A stretch of DNA of 37,638 bases, from assembly GCA_017539125.1 (NCBI GenBank), contig JAFYHO010000126.1, positions 1 through 37,638 of the forward strand, read 5' to 3'. The DNA is from Actinomycetaceae bacterium (GTDB taxonomy: Bacteria; Actinomycetota; Actinomycetes; Actinomycetales; Actinomycetaceae). This document shows positions 27,111-35,126 of this stretch, one piece after another. Below the pieces are notes generated by a model. That model searched no databases. It saw only the letters and a list, made by a program, of their open reading frames with translations, and had not been told where the DNA came from. Positions within the stretch are counted from its first letter, which is position 1, and every line of letters begins with the position of its first letter. A program made the translations under genes and the position numbers.

Positions 27111-27802
27111 GAATACAACTGCAAATGGGCACGCATGGGCGCGGTTATCTCGACAGGCAGCCCGCTCTCGCCCTCTAGGGTGACGACACCGTCACCAGAT
27201 TTCAAACGCAACTCGGCATCTGGCTGTATTCCTGCCGCCGCAAACTCACGCAACAAGTCCTCGTCAGTCTGCAAAGACTCCCCAATGCGCGCCAAACGGC
27301 ACGTGCCGCCGGCGGGAGAATCTGCCAAATAGTCTGCCACGGACATCAGCCCAGCCTCACCGGCAACGTCACCAGCCGGCCCGAGCGAATTGTTCTCCGG
27401 AATCGGATTGCCGTAGGGGTCGCGGTGAGCGTCCTTGCCAATCGCCACCGCAATGCGTTCCTCAAGCTTGTCACTCATGACATGCTCCCAGCCGCAGGCC
27501 TCGTTATGGACTAACTCCCAGTCCATACCCAAAACCTCAAAAAGCAGGCACTCAGCCAAGCGGTGTTTGCGCATAACCGCCGTCGCCTGCCGACGCCCCT
27601 CATCGGTCAATTGGATAATGCGCGAAGAATCAACAAAAAGTAGCCCCTGCCTCTCCAAGCGCGCAACCGTCTCCGAAACCGTTGGCTTGGACTGCTCAAG
27701 ACGCTCGACGAGGCGGGCGCGCATGGGCGGCACGCCTTCTTCTTCCAGCTCATAGATGGCTTTGAGATACATCTCGGTGGTATCTACCAGACCTGCGCTC
27801 AC
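27107..27802 (-). CDS. dtxR: DtxR/IdeR-family metal-dependent repressor
   Basis: A 231-residue regulator closely resembling DtxR/IdeR. The N-terminal winged helix contains 'QSKPTVSETVARLERQGLL' (about 37-55). All metal ligands of the two sites are present: Met11, Cys103, Glu106 and His107 in the primary site, and His80, Glu84 and His99 in the ancillary site, each shifted by one from DtxR. An SH3-like C-terminal domain (about 155-231) is complete. With Fe(II) it should repress iron uptake genes, though Mn(II) specificity is possible. I saw no obvious DtxR box in the window. Confidence 0.95.
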   Translation of the reverse strand: MSAGLVDTTEMYLKAIYELEEEGVPPMRARLVERLEQSKPTVSETVARLERQGLLFVDSSRIIQLTDEGRRQATAVMRKHRLAECLLFEVLGMDWELVHNEACGWEHVMSDKLEERIAVAIGKDAHRDPYGNPIPENNSLGPAGDVAGEAGLMSVADYLADSPAGGTCRLARIGESLQTDEDLLREFAAAGIQPDAELRLKSGDGVVTLEGESGLPVEITAPMRAHLQLYS

Positions 27803-27946
27803 CGTTACCTCCTTGCGCTAACTTGACTGCCTCTAGTCTAGCCAGTGTGCCCGCCGAGCGAAAGGCAAAACATATTTTTGCGTAAGCTCTCGCACATAAC
27901 TCCCAGCACAAGCCCTCCACCGCCGCAAAACAGGCAGAATAGGGGC

Positions 27947-29059
27947 ATGGAACTTACACTACCTACTTCTCTTTTGCCCCGTGACGGCCGCTTTGGTTCG
28001 GGTCCGTCCAAGGTCCGTGACGCGCAGGTTAGCGCTCTTGCCGCTCCGACTGCCCCGCTCGGCACCTCGCACCGCAAGCCTGCGGTGAAGAATATTGTCG
28101 CCGCTATCCAGGAGGATTTGTCGCAGCTGTACCGCCTGCCCGAGGGCTACGAGGTGCTGCTTGGCAATGGTGGCGCGTCGCTGTTGTGGGACGCGATTGC
28201 TTTCTGTGTGGCGGACAAGCACACACAGACAGCTGTTTTTGGCGAGTTTTCAGGCAAGGCCGCGAAGGCTATGGCGAAGGTGCCGTGGATTGAGTCTGCT
28301 GACGTTATCGAGGCGCCGGTTGGAGAAGTGGCTGCGTGTGTGAACGCTGACGGGGTTGATACGTATTTGTATCCGCATAACGAGACCTCGACGGGTGCTT
28401 TTTCGCAGGTGAAGCGTTTTGGGGACGCTTCGGCTTTGACGCTTGTCGATGCAACGAGCTGTGCCGGTGGCGTCGATGTGGATGTTTCCCAGACGGATAT
28501 GTACTATTTTTCTCCGCAGAAGTGTTTTGGCGCTGACGGTGGCTTGTGGTTTGCTCTCGTCTCCCCTGCGGCTATTGAGAGGATTGAGCGTCTTGCGGCT
28601 GACCGTTGGATTCCCGATATTCTTTCTTTGCCTTTGGCTTTGAAGAATTCGCGCAAGAATCAGACGCTGAATACGCCGTCGATTGCCAATCTTGTGATGA
28701 TGGCAGAACAGACGCGCTGGATGTTGGACGAGGGTGGCTTGGAGGCTATGGAGGCTCGCACTCGTGCATCTTCTGGCGCTATCTATGAGTGGGCTGCGCA
28801 GCGCGATTTTGCTTCGCCTTTTGTGGAGCGCGAAGAGTGGCGCTCGCCTGTGGTTGCGACGATTGACTTTGACGAAAGCGTGGACACTTCCAAGATTTCG
28901 GCTTTCTTGCGCGAGAATGGCATTCTCGATATTGACCCGTATCGTTCGCTGGGGCGCAATCAGCTGCGTATCGGCGTGTTCCCTGCTGTCGAAACGAGCG
29001 ATGTCGAAGCCCTGCTCGCCTGCATCGACTGGGCTATCGAGAACGGCGTCGGCGCTTAG
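27947..29059 (+). CDS. serC: Phosphoserine aminotransferase
   Basis: This PLP enzyme converts 3-phosphohydroxypyruvate and glutamate to phosphoserine, the second step of serine synthesis. The 370-residue protein is the actinobacterial form ('RFGSGPSKVR' near the N-terminus). The cofactor Lys192 is in 'YYFSPQKCFGADGGLW'; 'NGGASLLWD' and 'HNETSTG' bind PLP and substrate. I use the ATG at 27947, preceded by AGGGG, where family similarity begins, not the extension to 27845. The Ser/Thr exporter gene starts nine bases downstream. Confidence 0.95.
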   Translation: MELTLPTSLLPRDGRFGSGPSKVRDAQVSALAAPTAPLGTSHRKPAVKNIVAAIQEDLSQLYRLPEGYEVLLGNGGASLLWDAIAFCVADKHTQTAVFGEFSGKAAKAMAKVPWIESADVIEAPVGEVAACVNADGVDTYLYPHNETSTGAFSQVKRFGDASALTLVDATSCAGGVDVDVSQTDMYYFSPQKCFGADGGLWFALVSPAAIERIERLAADRWIPDILSLPLALKNSRKNQTLNTPSIANLVMMAEQTRWMLDEGGLEAMEARTRASSGAIYEWAAQRDFASPFVEREEWRSPVVATIDFDESVDTSKISAFLRENGILDIDPYRSLGRNQLRIGVFPAVETSDVEALLACIDWAIENGVGA

Positions 29060-29068
29060 GTTACACGT

Positions 29069-30535
29069 ATGAATCTACAGGGCTGGGCCGATAAGCGCCG
29101 CGCAATGCGCGCGGAAAACGAGGAAGCTTTCCACTCGCATAACATCTCTCTGGATTTGCCAACAATCCAAGCCGAGTGGAACACCCCCGTCACCGAGACG
29201 AGCCTGCTTTCGCGCGCCAGCGTCATTATGCGTGTTGGACTGCTCGATCTTGAGAGTGGGACGGGCGCTTTCCACGTCGAACTTATAATGCAACGCGTTG
29301 GGAAACTGCTGGGCGTGCGTGTGCGCCCCAATGTCATGCTCACGTCTTTGGAAGCCACCCTCGCCGATAACGACCAACGCATGACAGAGATTGTCGATGT
29401 GCCAAGCGCCAGTGTTTCCACCCGCCGAATCTGGCATATGGAATACTTCTGCGACTGGTTCTATGAGGCTTTCGGCAAGGAACACCCCTACAATGTCGCG
29501 GCCGCGCCGCTCATGCGCACAAGTATCCCAGATTTGCCAGAGGGAGCAGTACCAACCCTCGGTCAGGTACACGCCATGCTTGACGCGGTCGAATATGCGA
29601 AGAAACCGTATATCCACATTCAGCATGGCGCGGCTGCCGCTATGGCCTGTGCGTCCTTTACCTTCCTGCTCGGCGGAGGCCCTTACGATATGGTCGCCGC
29701 ACTTTTCGGCGCTTTCGCCTCGCAAACTGTGCGTACCTACATGATCAGCCGCCACTATACTCAATATGTCACGACAGCTCTTATCGTGCTTGTGGCAGGT
29801 TTCGTCGCTATCGGCACGCTGCGCCTCATCTCTTTCATTGACCCCTCTGCCCTCTCGCACGACACCGCCTATATCGGCGCGATGCTCTTTATCCTGCCAA
29901 CCCTGCCCTTCCTGACGGGCGGTATGGATGTGGCGAAGCTGGATTACCAGTCTGCCGTCCAACGCTGGACGCATTCTCTCGTGGTAATGACGGTTGCGAC
30001 AATGGCTGCGTGGGGTGTTGCCGCGACGGTCGATTTGAATCCCGAGGCTTTCCCGCAATCGACTTTGCCACTTGGCCTGCTTATTATCTTGCGTGTTATC
30101 GCCAGTTTCACGGGTGTGTATTTCTATTCCCTGCTGTGGAACGCTCCGTGGCGTATGGCTTTTGTGGCTGGTTGCGTGGGCGCTATTGCCAATACTGTGC
30201 GTCTCGAGTTGATTGACTTGGCGGGACTAGAACCTGTCGTTGCAGCTTTTATCGCGGCGACGTTGGTGGGCCTGTTGGCGAGCGCATGGAAGAAGTACGC
30301 CGAGAGAACGACCGCGCACTCTTTCAATTTTCCGCATCACGCCATGACCTTCACCGCCGTAGCGATTATGGTGCCTGGTTTCTATATGTATCAGGCAATG
30401 TACAACCTTGGCTCGATGCAGATTGATAATGCGCTTGATTGGATTTTCCGCGCATCAATGGTTGTTATCGCCTTACCTGCCGGCTTGGCTTTCTCACGCT
30501 TCATCAGCAGCCGCAGCTGGCGCTACGAAGTGTAA
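29069..30535 (+). CDS. thrE: Threonine/serine exporter (ThrE family)
   Basis: A 488-residue protein with both parts of the ThrE family. The N-terminal soluble domain (about 45-190) has 'VGLLDLESGTGAFHVELIMQRVGKLLG'; hydrophobic segments follow from about 195 to 480, roughly ten helices, including 'LLGGGPYDMVAALFGAFASQ'. ThrE exports threonine and serine with the proton gradient. Cotranscription with serC suggests disposal of excess serine. In the related actinobacterium Corynebacterium this family is well studied. Confidence 0.93.
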   Translation: MNLQGWADKRRAMRAENEEAFHSHNISLDLPTIQAEWNTPVTETSLLSRASVIMRVGLLDLESGTGAFHVELIMQRVGKLLGVRVRPNVMLTSLEATLADNDQRMTEIVDVPSASVSTRRIWHMEYFCDWFYEAFGKEHPYNVAAAPLMRTSIPDLPEGAVPTLGQVHAMLDAVEYAKKPYIHIQHGAAAAMACASFTFLLGGGPYDMVAALFGAFASQTVRTYMISRHYTQYVTTALIVLVAGFVAIGTLRLISFIDPSALSHDTAYIGAMLFILPTLPFLTGGMDVAKLDYQSAVQRWTHSLVVMTVATMAAWGVAATVDLNPEAFPQSTLPLGLLIILRVIASFTGVYFYSLLWNAPWRMAFVAGCVGAIANTVRLELIDLAGLEPVVAAFIAATLVGLLASAWKKYAERTTAHSFNFPHHAMTFTAVAIMVPGFYMYQAMYNLGSMQIDNALDWIFRASMVVIALPAGLAFSRFISSRSWRYEV

Positions 30536-30541
30536 CACTTC

Positions 30542-30742
30542 CCGTCATTGTTCGCGGCTACGCCGCTTACAACAACTTCGTCATTCTAGTCTCGTGAAAG
30601 CGAGCTTTCACGGACCTTTCATTCCTCGTTGTGCGAGGGAGCGCGGCAATCTATAGTCCCTTTAATTGCCAGCTTTGCAAAGCAAGCAATCAGGTTGGTA
30701 TAGATCGCCACGTCGGCGCAGAGCGCCTCCTCGCGATGACGG
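30542..30742. repeat. Interspersed palindromic repeat, compound copy G
   Basis: Its first 96 bases match copy F with four differences; the second half has GGCAATCTATAGTCCCTTTAA and GGTATAGATCGCC modules shared with copy E and ends CTCGCGATGACGG. It fills the gap between convergent thrE and nhaC. Confidence 0.85.
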
Positions 30743-30764
30743 GTTGGTGTACGACGGGTTGGAT

Positions 30765-32348
30765 TTACGCAGCCTGGTCGTATGCTTCGCGGTCCACAAT
30801 CGACTGCTTGCCAACTGTAGAGCGCAAAACGAACAGTGTTCCAATCGTCAAAACGATACCGATTGGCAGGACAACCAGCCAGTTCTGGATGAAGCCAGCC
30901 AAGATGAAGGTGACGAAGGAAATGGCTGCAACTGTCAAAGCGTACGGCAGCTGCGTGCGCACGTGCTCGACGTGATCAACGTTTGCGCCTGCCGATGCCA
31001 TAATCGTCGTATCGGAAATCGGCGAAATATGGTCGCCGCAAACAGCGCCAGCCAAAACGGCGGAAATACCAATCGTGAGCAGTGTTGGGTCTGCCGAGAA
31101 GATTGGCAGAACAATCGGGATGAGAATACCGAATGTTCCCCAGCTCGTGCCGGTCGCAAAGGCCAAACCAAGCGCAACAAGGAAAATGATTGCCGGCAGC
31201 ATCTTGAAGAGCCCGGCTGCCGCGCCTTCCATAAGCCCGGCGACGAAAACGTCCGCGCCAAGAGCCGATGTGGAGAGCTTGAGGGTCAGAGCGAAGGTCA
31301 AGATGAGCAGAGCGGGAACCATTGCGCGGAAGCCTGCCACGAATGCGTCCGCAGCCTCTTTGAATGTGAGAACGCGGCGTACAAGCAGGTAAATGAAGGT
31401 AATAACAAGCGCAATAATCGAACCCCACGGCAGGGCGACCGATGCATCAGTGTCGCCGAAGGAGCCTGTGAAGGAGTGGTAGCCGTCAGCTTCGCTATCC
31501 CAGAAACCACCCACATACATCATGGCGAGCACGGAGAATACGATAAGCAGGACGATAGGAATGATCATATCCCACAAAGAAGCGCCCTCTGTCTCGCCAA
31601 CTTCTTCATTGCCCAGCGAGCCTGTGCGCTCACCGCGGTAGGCTTCGAGTTCGGACTTCGCCATGGGGCCGTAGTCGAAGCCGAGAATGACGAGGCCGAC
31701 GACAAAGACGATAGTCAGCAGGGAGTAGAAGTTGTAGGGAATTGCTTGGATAAAGAGTTGAATGCCCGTCACACCACTGTCGAGGTCGGAAGCAGTCGAG
31801 GAAACAGCGGCAGCCCACGAGGAAATCGGTGCGATCATGCAGATTGGTGCTGCGGTAGCGTCGATAATATAGGAGAGTTTCGCACGTGAAACGCGCTGGC
31901 TGTCCGAGACAGGACGCATCACCGCGCCGACGGTGAGGCAGTTGAAATAGTCGTCAATGAAGATGAGCACGCCAAGAAGGAAGGTGGCGAGCATTGCGCC
32001 TAGACGGGTCTTGACGTGTGCGGCAGCCCAGCGTCCGAAAGCGGCGGAGCTTCCGGCAGAGTTGATGAGCGCCACCATAATGCCCAAAATGACAAGGAAT
32101 ACGAAAATACCAGCATTCCATGGGTCTGAAATAGCGTGAATGAAACCGACCGTTTTGGCGTCGTCACCTTCGCCGATTTCATTGACGATAATATTGTTGA
32201 GCGTTTCAACGGGGTTGAAGTTTGCGATAAGCAGGGCTCCAACGACAACTCCCACAAAAAGGGAGCTGTAGACTTCTTTGGTGATAAGCGCCAAAACGAT
32301 TGCCACAACTGGTGGCAGCAGCGCCCACGCTGTTCCGAAGAACTCCAT
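30765..32348 (-). CDS. nhaC: NhaC-family Na+/H+ antiporter
   Basis: A 527-residue inner-membrane protein with about twelve helices, which should exchange sodium for protons. Family features are 'FFGTAWALLPPVVAIVLALITKEV' at the N-terminus, 'FLVILGIMVALINSAGSSAAFGRWA', 'IDDYFNCLTVGAVMRPVSDSQRVSRAKLSYIIDATAAP', and 'FATGTSWGTFGILIP...GDHISPISDTT' near the end. I use the ATG at 32348, preceded by AAGGAG, rather than the extension to 32414. Some members carry other substrates such as malate/lactate or amino acids with sodium, so specificity is inferred. It has its own promoter region. Confidence 0.9.
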   Translation of the reverse strand: MEFFGTAWALLPPVVAIVLALITKEVYSSLFVGVVVGALLIANFNPVETLNNIIVNEIGEGDDAKTVGFIHAISDPWNAGIFVFLVILGIMVALINSAGSSAAFGRWAAAHVKTRLGAMLATFLLGVLIFIDDYFNCLTVGAVMRPVSDSQRVSRAKLSYIIDATAAPICMIAPISSWAAAVSSTASDLDSGVTGIQLFIQAIPYNFYSLLTIVFVVGLVILGFDYGPMAKSELEAYRGERTGSLGNEEVGETEGASLWDMIIPIVLLIVFSVLAMMYVGGFWDSEADGYHSFTGSFGDTDASVALPWGSIIALVITFIYLLVRRVLTFKEAADAFVAGFRAMVPALLILTFALTLKLSTSALGADVFVAGLMEGAAAGLFKMLPAIIFLVALGLAFATGTSWGTFGILIPIVLPIFSADPTLLTIGISAVLAGAVCGDHISPISDTTIMASAGANVDHVEHVRTQLPYALTVAAISFVTFILAGFIQNWLVVLPIGIVLTIGTLFVLRSTVGKQSIVDREAYDQAA

Positions 32349-32732
32349 ATTCTTCTCCTTAAAAAGACAAGCCATGATCTTCATGGCCTGCGAGAGAGAA
32401 AATATGCTGACCATGATAGCGCTCCGCGAACGCGACAGTACGTCAGATATTCTCTAACGTCCCAGACTGACACAGACGGAAACCTGTATCAATCTTCGGC
32501 AAACTTCCCTTTCACCCTCAGTTTTTCCGAACTATTAGAGAGGGGTAATCATGAAATTTGCGCCTCTACCATGACAATTGGTTGTAACAGAAAGCATTCT
32601 AATGCTCCGACGTCTACCTTTCAGCGAAATCGCACGCTTTTTCTGCTCATCACATGGACGCACGTGTGAGCAGGTACACCGCTCTCCTGTCTTGAAGCCT
32701 ACGCCTGCTCTGGCTAAACTGTATCAAGTCAT
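32349..32732. other. Non-coding region between nhaC and tRNA
   Basis: It contains the nhaC leader, with a small GCCATGA/TCATGGC hairpin at about 32372-32388, and the tRNA promoter at 32692-32720. I see no ORF, repeat or riboswitch that I can name in the rest. Confidence 0.6.
32692..32720 (+). promoter_or_regulatory. Promoter of the initiator tRNA
   Basis: TTGAAG (32692-32697) and TAAACT (32715-32720) are spaced by 17 bases and end 12 bases before the mature tRNA 5' end, a good match to a housekeeping sigma promoter. Confidence 0.7.
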
Positions 32733-32806
32733 CGCGGGGTGGAGCAGTTCGGTAGCTCGCCGGGCTCATAACCCGGAGGTCGCAGGTTCGAATCCTGTCC
32801 CCGCCA
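32733..32806 (+). tRNA. tRNA-fMet (anticodon CAT)
   Basis: A full cloverleaf of 74 bases. The acceptor 5' strand CGCGGGG pairs with CCCCGCC except at the first position (C opposite C), and the anticodon stem has the three G-C pairs GGG/CCC around CTCATAA; both are hallmarks of the initiator. The T arm is AGG-TTCGAAT-CCT. The 3' CCA is not encoded. Confidence 0.97.
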
Positions 32807-32814
32807 CGAAAAAG

Positions 32815-32860
32815 ACCGCCTGAGCTGGCAAAATGCCAACTCGGGCGGTTTCCTTTTTCT
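32815..32860 (+). terminator. tRNA transcript terminator
   Basis: ACCGCCTGAGCTGGC and GCCAACTCGGGCGGT pair over 15 positions with one mismatch and one G-T, around AAAAT; TTCCTTTTTCT follows. Confidence 0.85.
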
Positions 32861-33018
32861 CCAGAATGGACACAAAGATGGACACAAAGAGACTTGCGTT
32901 CAGGGGGCACCTTTGGGGTTGTAGAGGGTTATAGGAAATTGCCGAGTTTGATTACTTTCTCGGCAGTGCCCCAGAGGGGAACATAAACGTATTTGCCAGA
33001 TACTAATTCACCCACACA

Positions 33019-33058
33019 ATACCCTGACCACCTTGCGGTGGTCAGGGTATTTCTTTTT
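33019..33058 (+). terminator. Strong orphan terminator
   Basis: A perfect 14-base stem (ATACCCTGACCACC with its complement), loop TTGC, tail TTCTTTTT. No gene precedes it on the plus strand after the tRNA terminator, so it may be the remnant end of a lost gene. The DNA at 32861-33018 shows only a tandem ATGGACACAAAG doublet at 32866-32889. Confidence 0.8.
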
Positions 33059-33093
33059 AGCGATGATTGTTGTAATCCCCCTGTAGAGATAGC

Positions 33094-34365
33094 CTACGGT
33101 TTCAGTAGGGCAAGTGGTATTACGCCTATGCCGTCTTGGCGGCGATAAGCGCGTGGGCCTGTGTTAATGACGATTGCATCGACTAGCTGGTCTCCGAGTT
33201 GTTCTTTGAGCCATCGGAGGTGGCGGACGTCCGAATCGTCAACGGTAGCGGCTAGTTTTACTTCCATAGCAACAACTGCCCCGTCGCCTCCTTCAACAAT
33301 AATGTCCACTTCATGTCGTCCTTCTTGGAGACGTAAATGACTTACTCTCGCATCGTTGGCTTGAGCGTAAACACGAACCGATTGGACAGCGAGCGATTCA
33401 AAAAGGTTTCCAAGCCACACGGATTCGCCAGTACTGCCCACTATCGTGCCCTGCCCACGCATAAGGCTTTCTACACTTGCTCCTGCCAGACGCACGGCAA
33501 GTGCAGGGTCAACAAGATGATGCTTCGGTGTTAGCGTGAGACGTTTAAGAGGAGTGAACGCTGGAGTCCATGCTGGGACAGGGTCAAGCATGAAGATACG
33601 TTGTAGATAGCTCCGGTAAGCCTCAGTAGTGGATTTTGATGGCTTGTCAGGAATACCAGCGGTTGCAGCATCCAGAATTGTTGAATAGTTGGCTTGGGTC
33701 GCTGTTGCAGCACCATAGGCAGCAAGCCAGCTACGAAGCACATCACGCCGATAAACCACGCTACCATCGACTTCAATTTGACGGTCGAGAGCGTAGTCAA
33801 GATAGCTATCAAGTTGTAATAGCCGTGCTCTAGGGCTTCGGTTACGAATACCAGGGAAACCAGAACGGACAATCTCTTCACAATAATCCCGCAAAACTAA
33901 CTCTGACGAGCCACCAATTTCACCTTCACCGCGCAGCAGAGAGCCAAGAGAGATAGAAGGTGTTTGAAGGTCGCGTTCTGCCATAGAAAGTGGGCGCATC
34001 GTGAACGTTGTTATTCTCCCTGCCCCCGAATGGGTCCGAGCTCCTGGCAGAGGTGTTGCCGAACCAGTCAGTAGGAAGCGGCCTCCGCGGTTATCGGCAT
34101 CCACGCTTCGCCTTACGTAATCCCACACCTTTGGCGCAAGCTGCCACTCGTCAATCAGTAATGGTTTTTCTGCATCTTCAATCTCACTGAAGTCTCCATG
34201 AAGAATTGCCACCGCTTCATCACCATCTAAACGAATAGCGCTCTTTGAATGGCGAAGCGCTGTTTCAGTTTTACCTACGCCTTTTGCTCCCTCAATAGCA
34301 ATGGCCGGCAATTCAGGAAGTAATTCTTCAAGGAAAGAATCTATCACTCTTGTTTTATATTCCAT
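33094..34365 (-). CDS. AAA-type ATPase with DUF4143 domain
   Basis: A 423-residue protein of the AAA_14/DUF4143 group. Walker A 'EGAKGVGKT' is at 25-33, Walker B 'LLIDEWQL' at 69-76 and the sensor-1 strand 'FLLTGSATP' at 97-105. The C-terminal DUF4143 domain has a PD-(D/E)xK-like core, 'HEVDIIVEGGDGAVVAMEVK' (about 350-369). These proteins are widespread, frequently horizontally moved, and their function is largely unknown. The gene sits between a whole and a truncated tRNA-fMet copy, and its upstream DNA carries four and a half 23-bp tandem repeats. The ATG at 34365 is preceded by AT-rich DNA without a clear ribosome site. Confidence 0.9.
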   Translation of the reverse strand: MEYKTRVIDSFLEELLPELPAIAIEGAKGVGKTETALRHSKSAIRLDGDEAVAILHGDFSEIEDAEKPLLIDEWQLAPKVWDYVRRSVDADNRGGRFLLTGSATPLPGARTHSGAGRITTFTMRPLSMAERDLQTPSISLGSLLRGEGEIGGSSELVLRDYCEEIVRSGFPGIRNRSPRARLLQLDSYLDYALDRQIEVDGSVVYRRDVLRSWLAAYGAATATQANYSTILDAATAGIPDKPSKSTTEAYRSYLQRIFMLDPVPAWTPAFTPLKRLTLTPKHHLVDPALAVRLAGASVESLMRGQGTIVGSTGESVWLGNLFESLAVQSVRVYAQANDARVSHLRLQEGRHEVDIIVEGGDGAVVAMEVKLAATVDDSDVRHLRWLKEQLGDQLVDAIVINTGPRAYRRQDGIGVIPLALLKP

Positions 34366-34396
34366 ATTTTACATTATAGCTGGTATTTCATTTATT

Positions 34397-34504
34397 GCAG
34401 TCGTTTCCCACACTATTTTGCAGTCGTTTCCCACACTATTTTGCAGTCGTTTCCCACACTATTTTGCAGTCGTTTCCCACACTATTTTGCAGTCGTTTCC
34501 CACA
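34397..34504. repeat. Tandem array of a 23-bp unit
   Basis: The unit GCAGTCGTTTCCCACACTATTTT, split at base 20 for reading (GCAGTCGTTTCCCACACTAT then TTT), occurs four times without gaps at 34397, 34420, 34443 and 34466; a fifth, 16-base copy is at 34489. All copies are identical. The array lies 32 bases upstream of the ATPase start codon, where operators or iterons would sit. Confidence 0.9.
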
Positions 34505-34525
34505 TTCAATCTGCCATACCCCAGT

Positions 34526-34552
34526 AGGTTCAAATCCTGCCCCCGCCACGAA
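34526..34552 (+). pseudogene. Truncated 3' end of a tRNA-fMet gene
   Basis: These 27 bases match 32784-32810 (T arm, acceptor 3' strand and the bases after it) with two differences. The 5' part of a tRNA is missing; just upstream, CCATACCCCAG is only loosely like the anticodon arm. A terminator follows as it does for the intact gene. Confidence 0.8.
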
Positions 34553-34555
34553 GAG

Positions 34556-34592
34556 CCGCCTGAACAGGTAAAACACTTGTTCAGGCGGTTTC
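34556..34592 (+). terminator. Terminator after the tRNA remnant
   Basis: CCGCCTGAACA and TGTTCAGGCGG form a perfect eleven-base stem around an 11-base loop, followed by TTTC. It resembles the terminator at 32815 in sequence and spacing from the tRNA end. Confidence 0.8.
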
Positions 34593-34629
34593 ACATTTCA
34601 CCAAAAGTTGGGTTACACAAAGAAGGTTA

Positions 34630-34748
34630 GCGGAAAAAACGTGTTGATAAAATCGGTGTTTTTTGTTGGTATGACGGGGGAAAGTAGGTCTGAAACTTTT
34701 TTAGGAAAAGTTTGAGGGCGGAAAATTTGCATTGATAAAATCGGGGTT
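34630..34748 (+). repeat. Imperfect direct repeats upstream of the toxin-antitoxin pair
   Basis: Two 31-base segments, 34630-34660 and 34718-34748, share GCGGAAAA at the start and TTGATAAAATCGG near the end, 88 bases apart. Between them AAACTTTT and AAAAGTTT can pair (34693-34713). The region 34593-34793 contains no ORF I trust. Confidence 0.6.
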
Positions 34749-34793
34749 AATGGACAAATGGATCTATTGAGTGAAATGCTAAATGAAAGGTGA

Positions 34794-34815
34794 TAGAATT
34801 ATGTTAAACATAATT
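34794..34815 (+). promoter_or_regulatory. -10 box and palindromic operator of the toxin-antitoxin pair
   Basis: TAGAAT (34794-34799) overlaps a perfect 9-base inverted repeat, AATTATGTT-A-AACATAATT (34797-34815), directly before the AAGGAGG of the first gene. A ribbon-helix-helix antitoxin binding here would block its own promoter. The -35 box is unclear. Confidence 0.6.
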
Positions 34816-34826
34816 AAGGAGGCTTT

Positions 34827-35126
34827 GTGGAAGAAGAACTCATCATCATGCCTCATGCATACAAGCACGGCTTAACGGAAGATGAAATCCGTTTTGCGTG
34901 GAGGCATGCTTTATATAGGTTTACTCGTTTAGATGATTCTCGTGGAGATGTAGTTGTCGTTATCGGTCCTACCGATGAGCTTGGCCTACTTACTCATCAG
35001 ATGACCTACTGTGCGGGAATTGTCGGTAGACATCACGACGAAGAGACCATTTTCGTTTTCCACGCGAAAAGACCTCCTGTAGATACTCTCATAGAAGAAC
35101 TCAGGCAATGGAGAGGAGAGATGTAA
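34827..35126 (+). CDS. Putative toxin of a toxin-antitoxin pair
   Basis: A 99-residue soluble protein with the pattern 'MPHAYKHGLTEDEIRFAWRHALYRFTRLDD...VVVIGPTDELGLLTHQMTYC...IFVFHAKRP'. I know this HAxKHG/IxxA/GPDxxGxxLE/HAMK-like layout from small actinobacterial proteins encoded before ribbon-helix-helix partners; the arrangement recalls BrnT-BrnA, but the family assignment is uncertain. The GTG at 34827 follows AAGGAGG by four bases. Its TAA stop shares a base with the next ATG. The gene is AT-rich and lies beside the tRNA remnant, as expected of mobile accessory genes. Confidence 0.7.
   Translation: MEEELIIMPHAYKHGLTEDEIRFAWRHALYRFTRLDDSRGDVVVVIGPTDELGLLTHQMTYCAGIVGRHHDEETIFVFHAKRPPVDTLIEELRQWRGEM

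Noticed and set aside
30666-31889. 407-residue ORF opposite nhaC
   Set aside because: Rich in Asn, Glu and Cys with no domain; it mirrors nhaC codons and begins within a repeat.
32650-32910. 86-residue ORF on the minus strand
   Set aside because: It is the translation of the tRNA-fMet gene and its terminator; the typical 'GDRIRTCDLR' string is an artefact.
34397-34504. CRISPR-like array
   Set aside because: The 23-bp units are contiguous with no spacers between them, and no cas gene is present.
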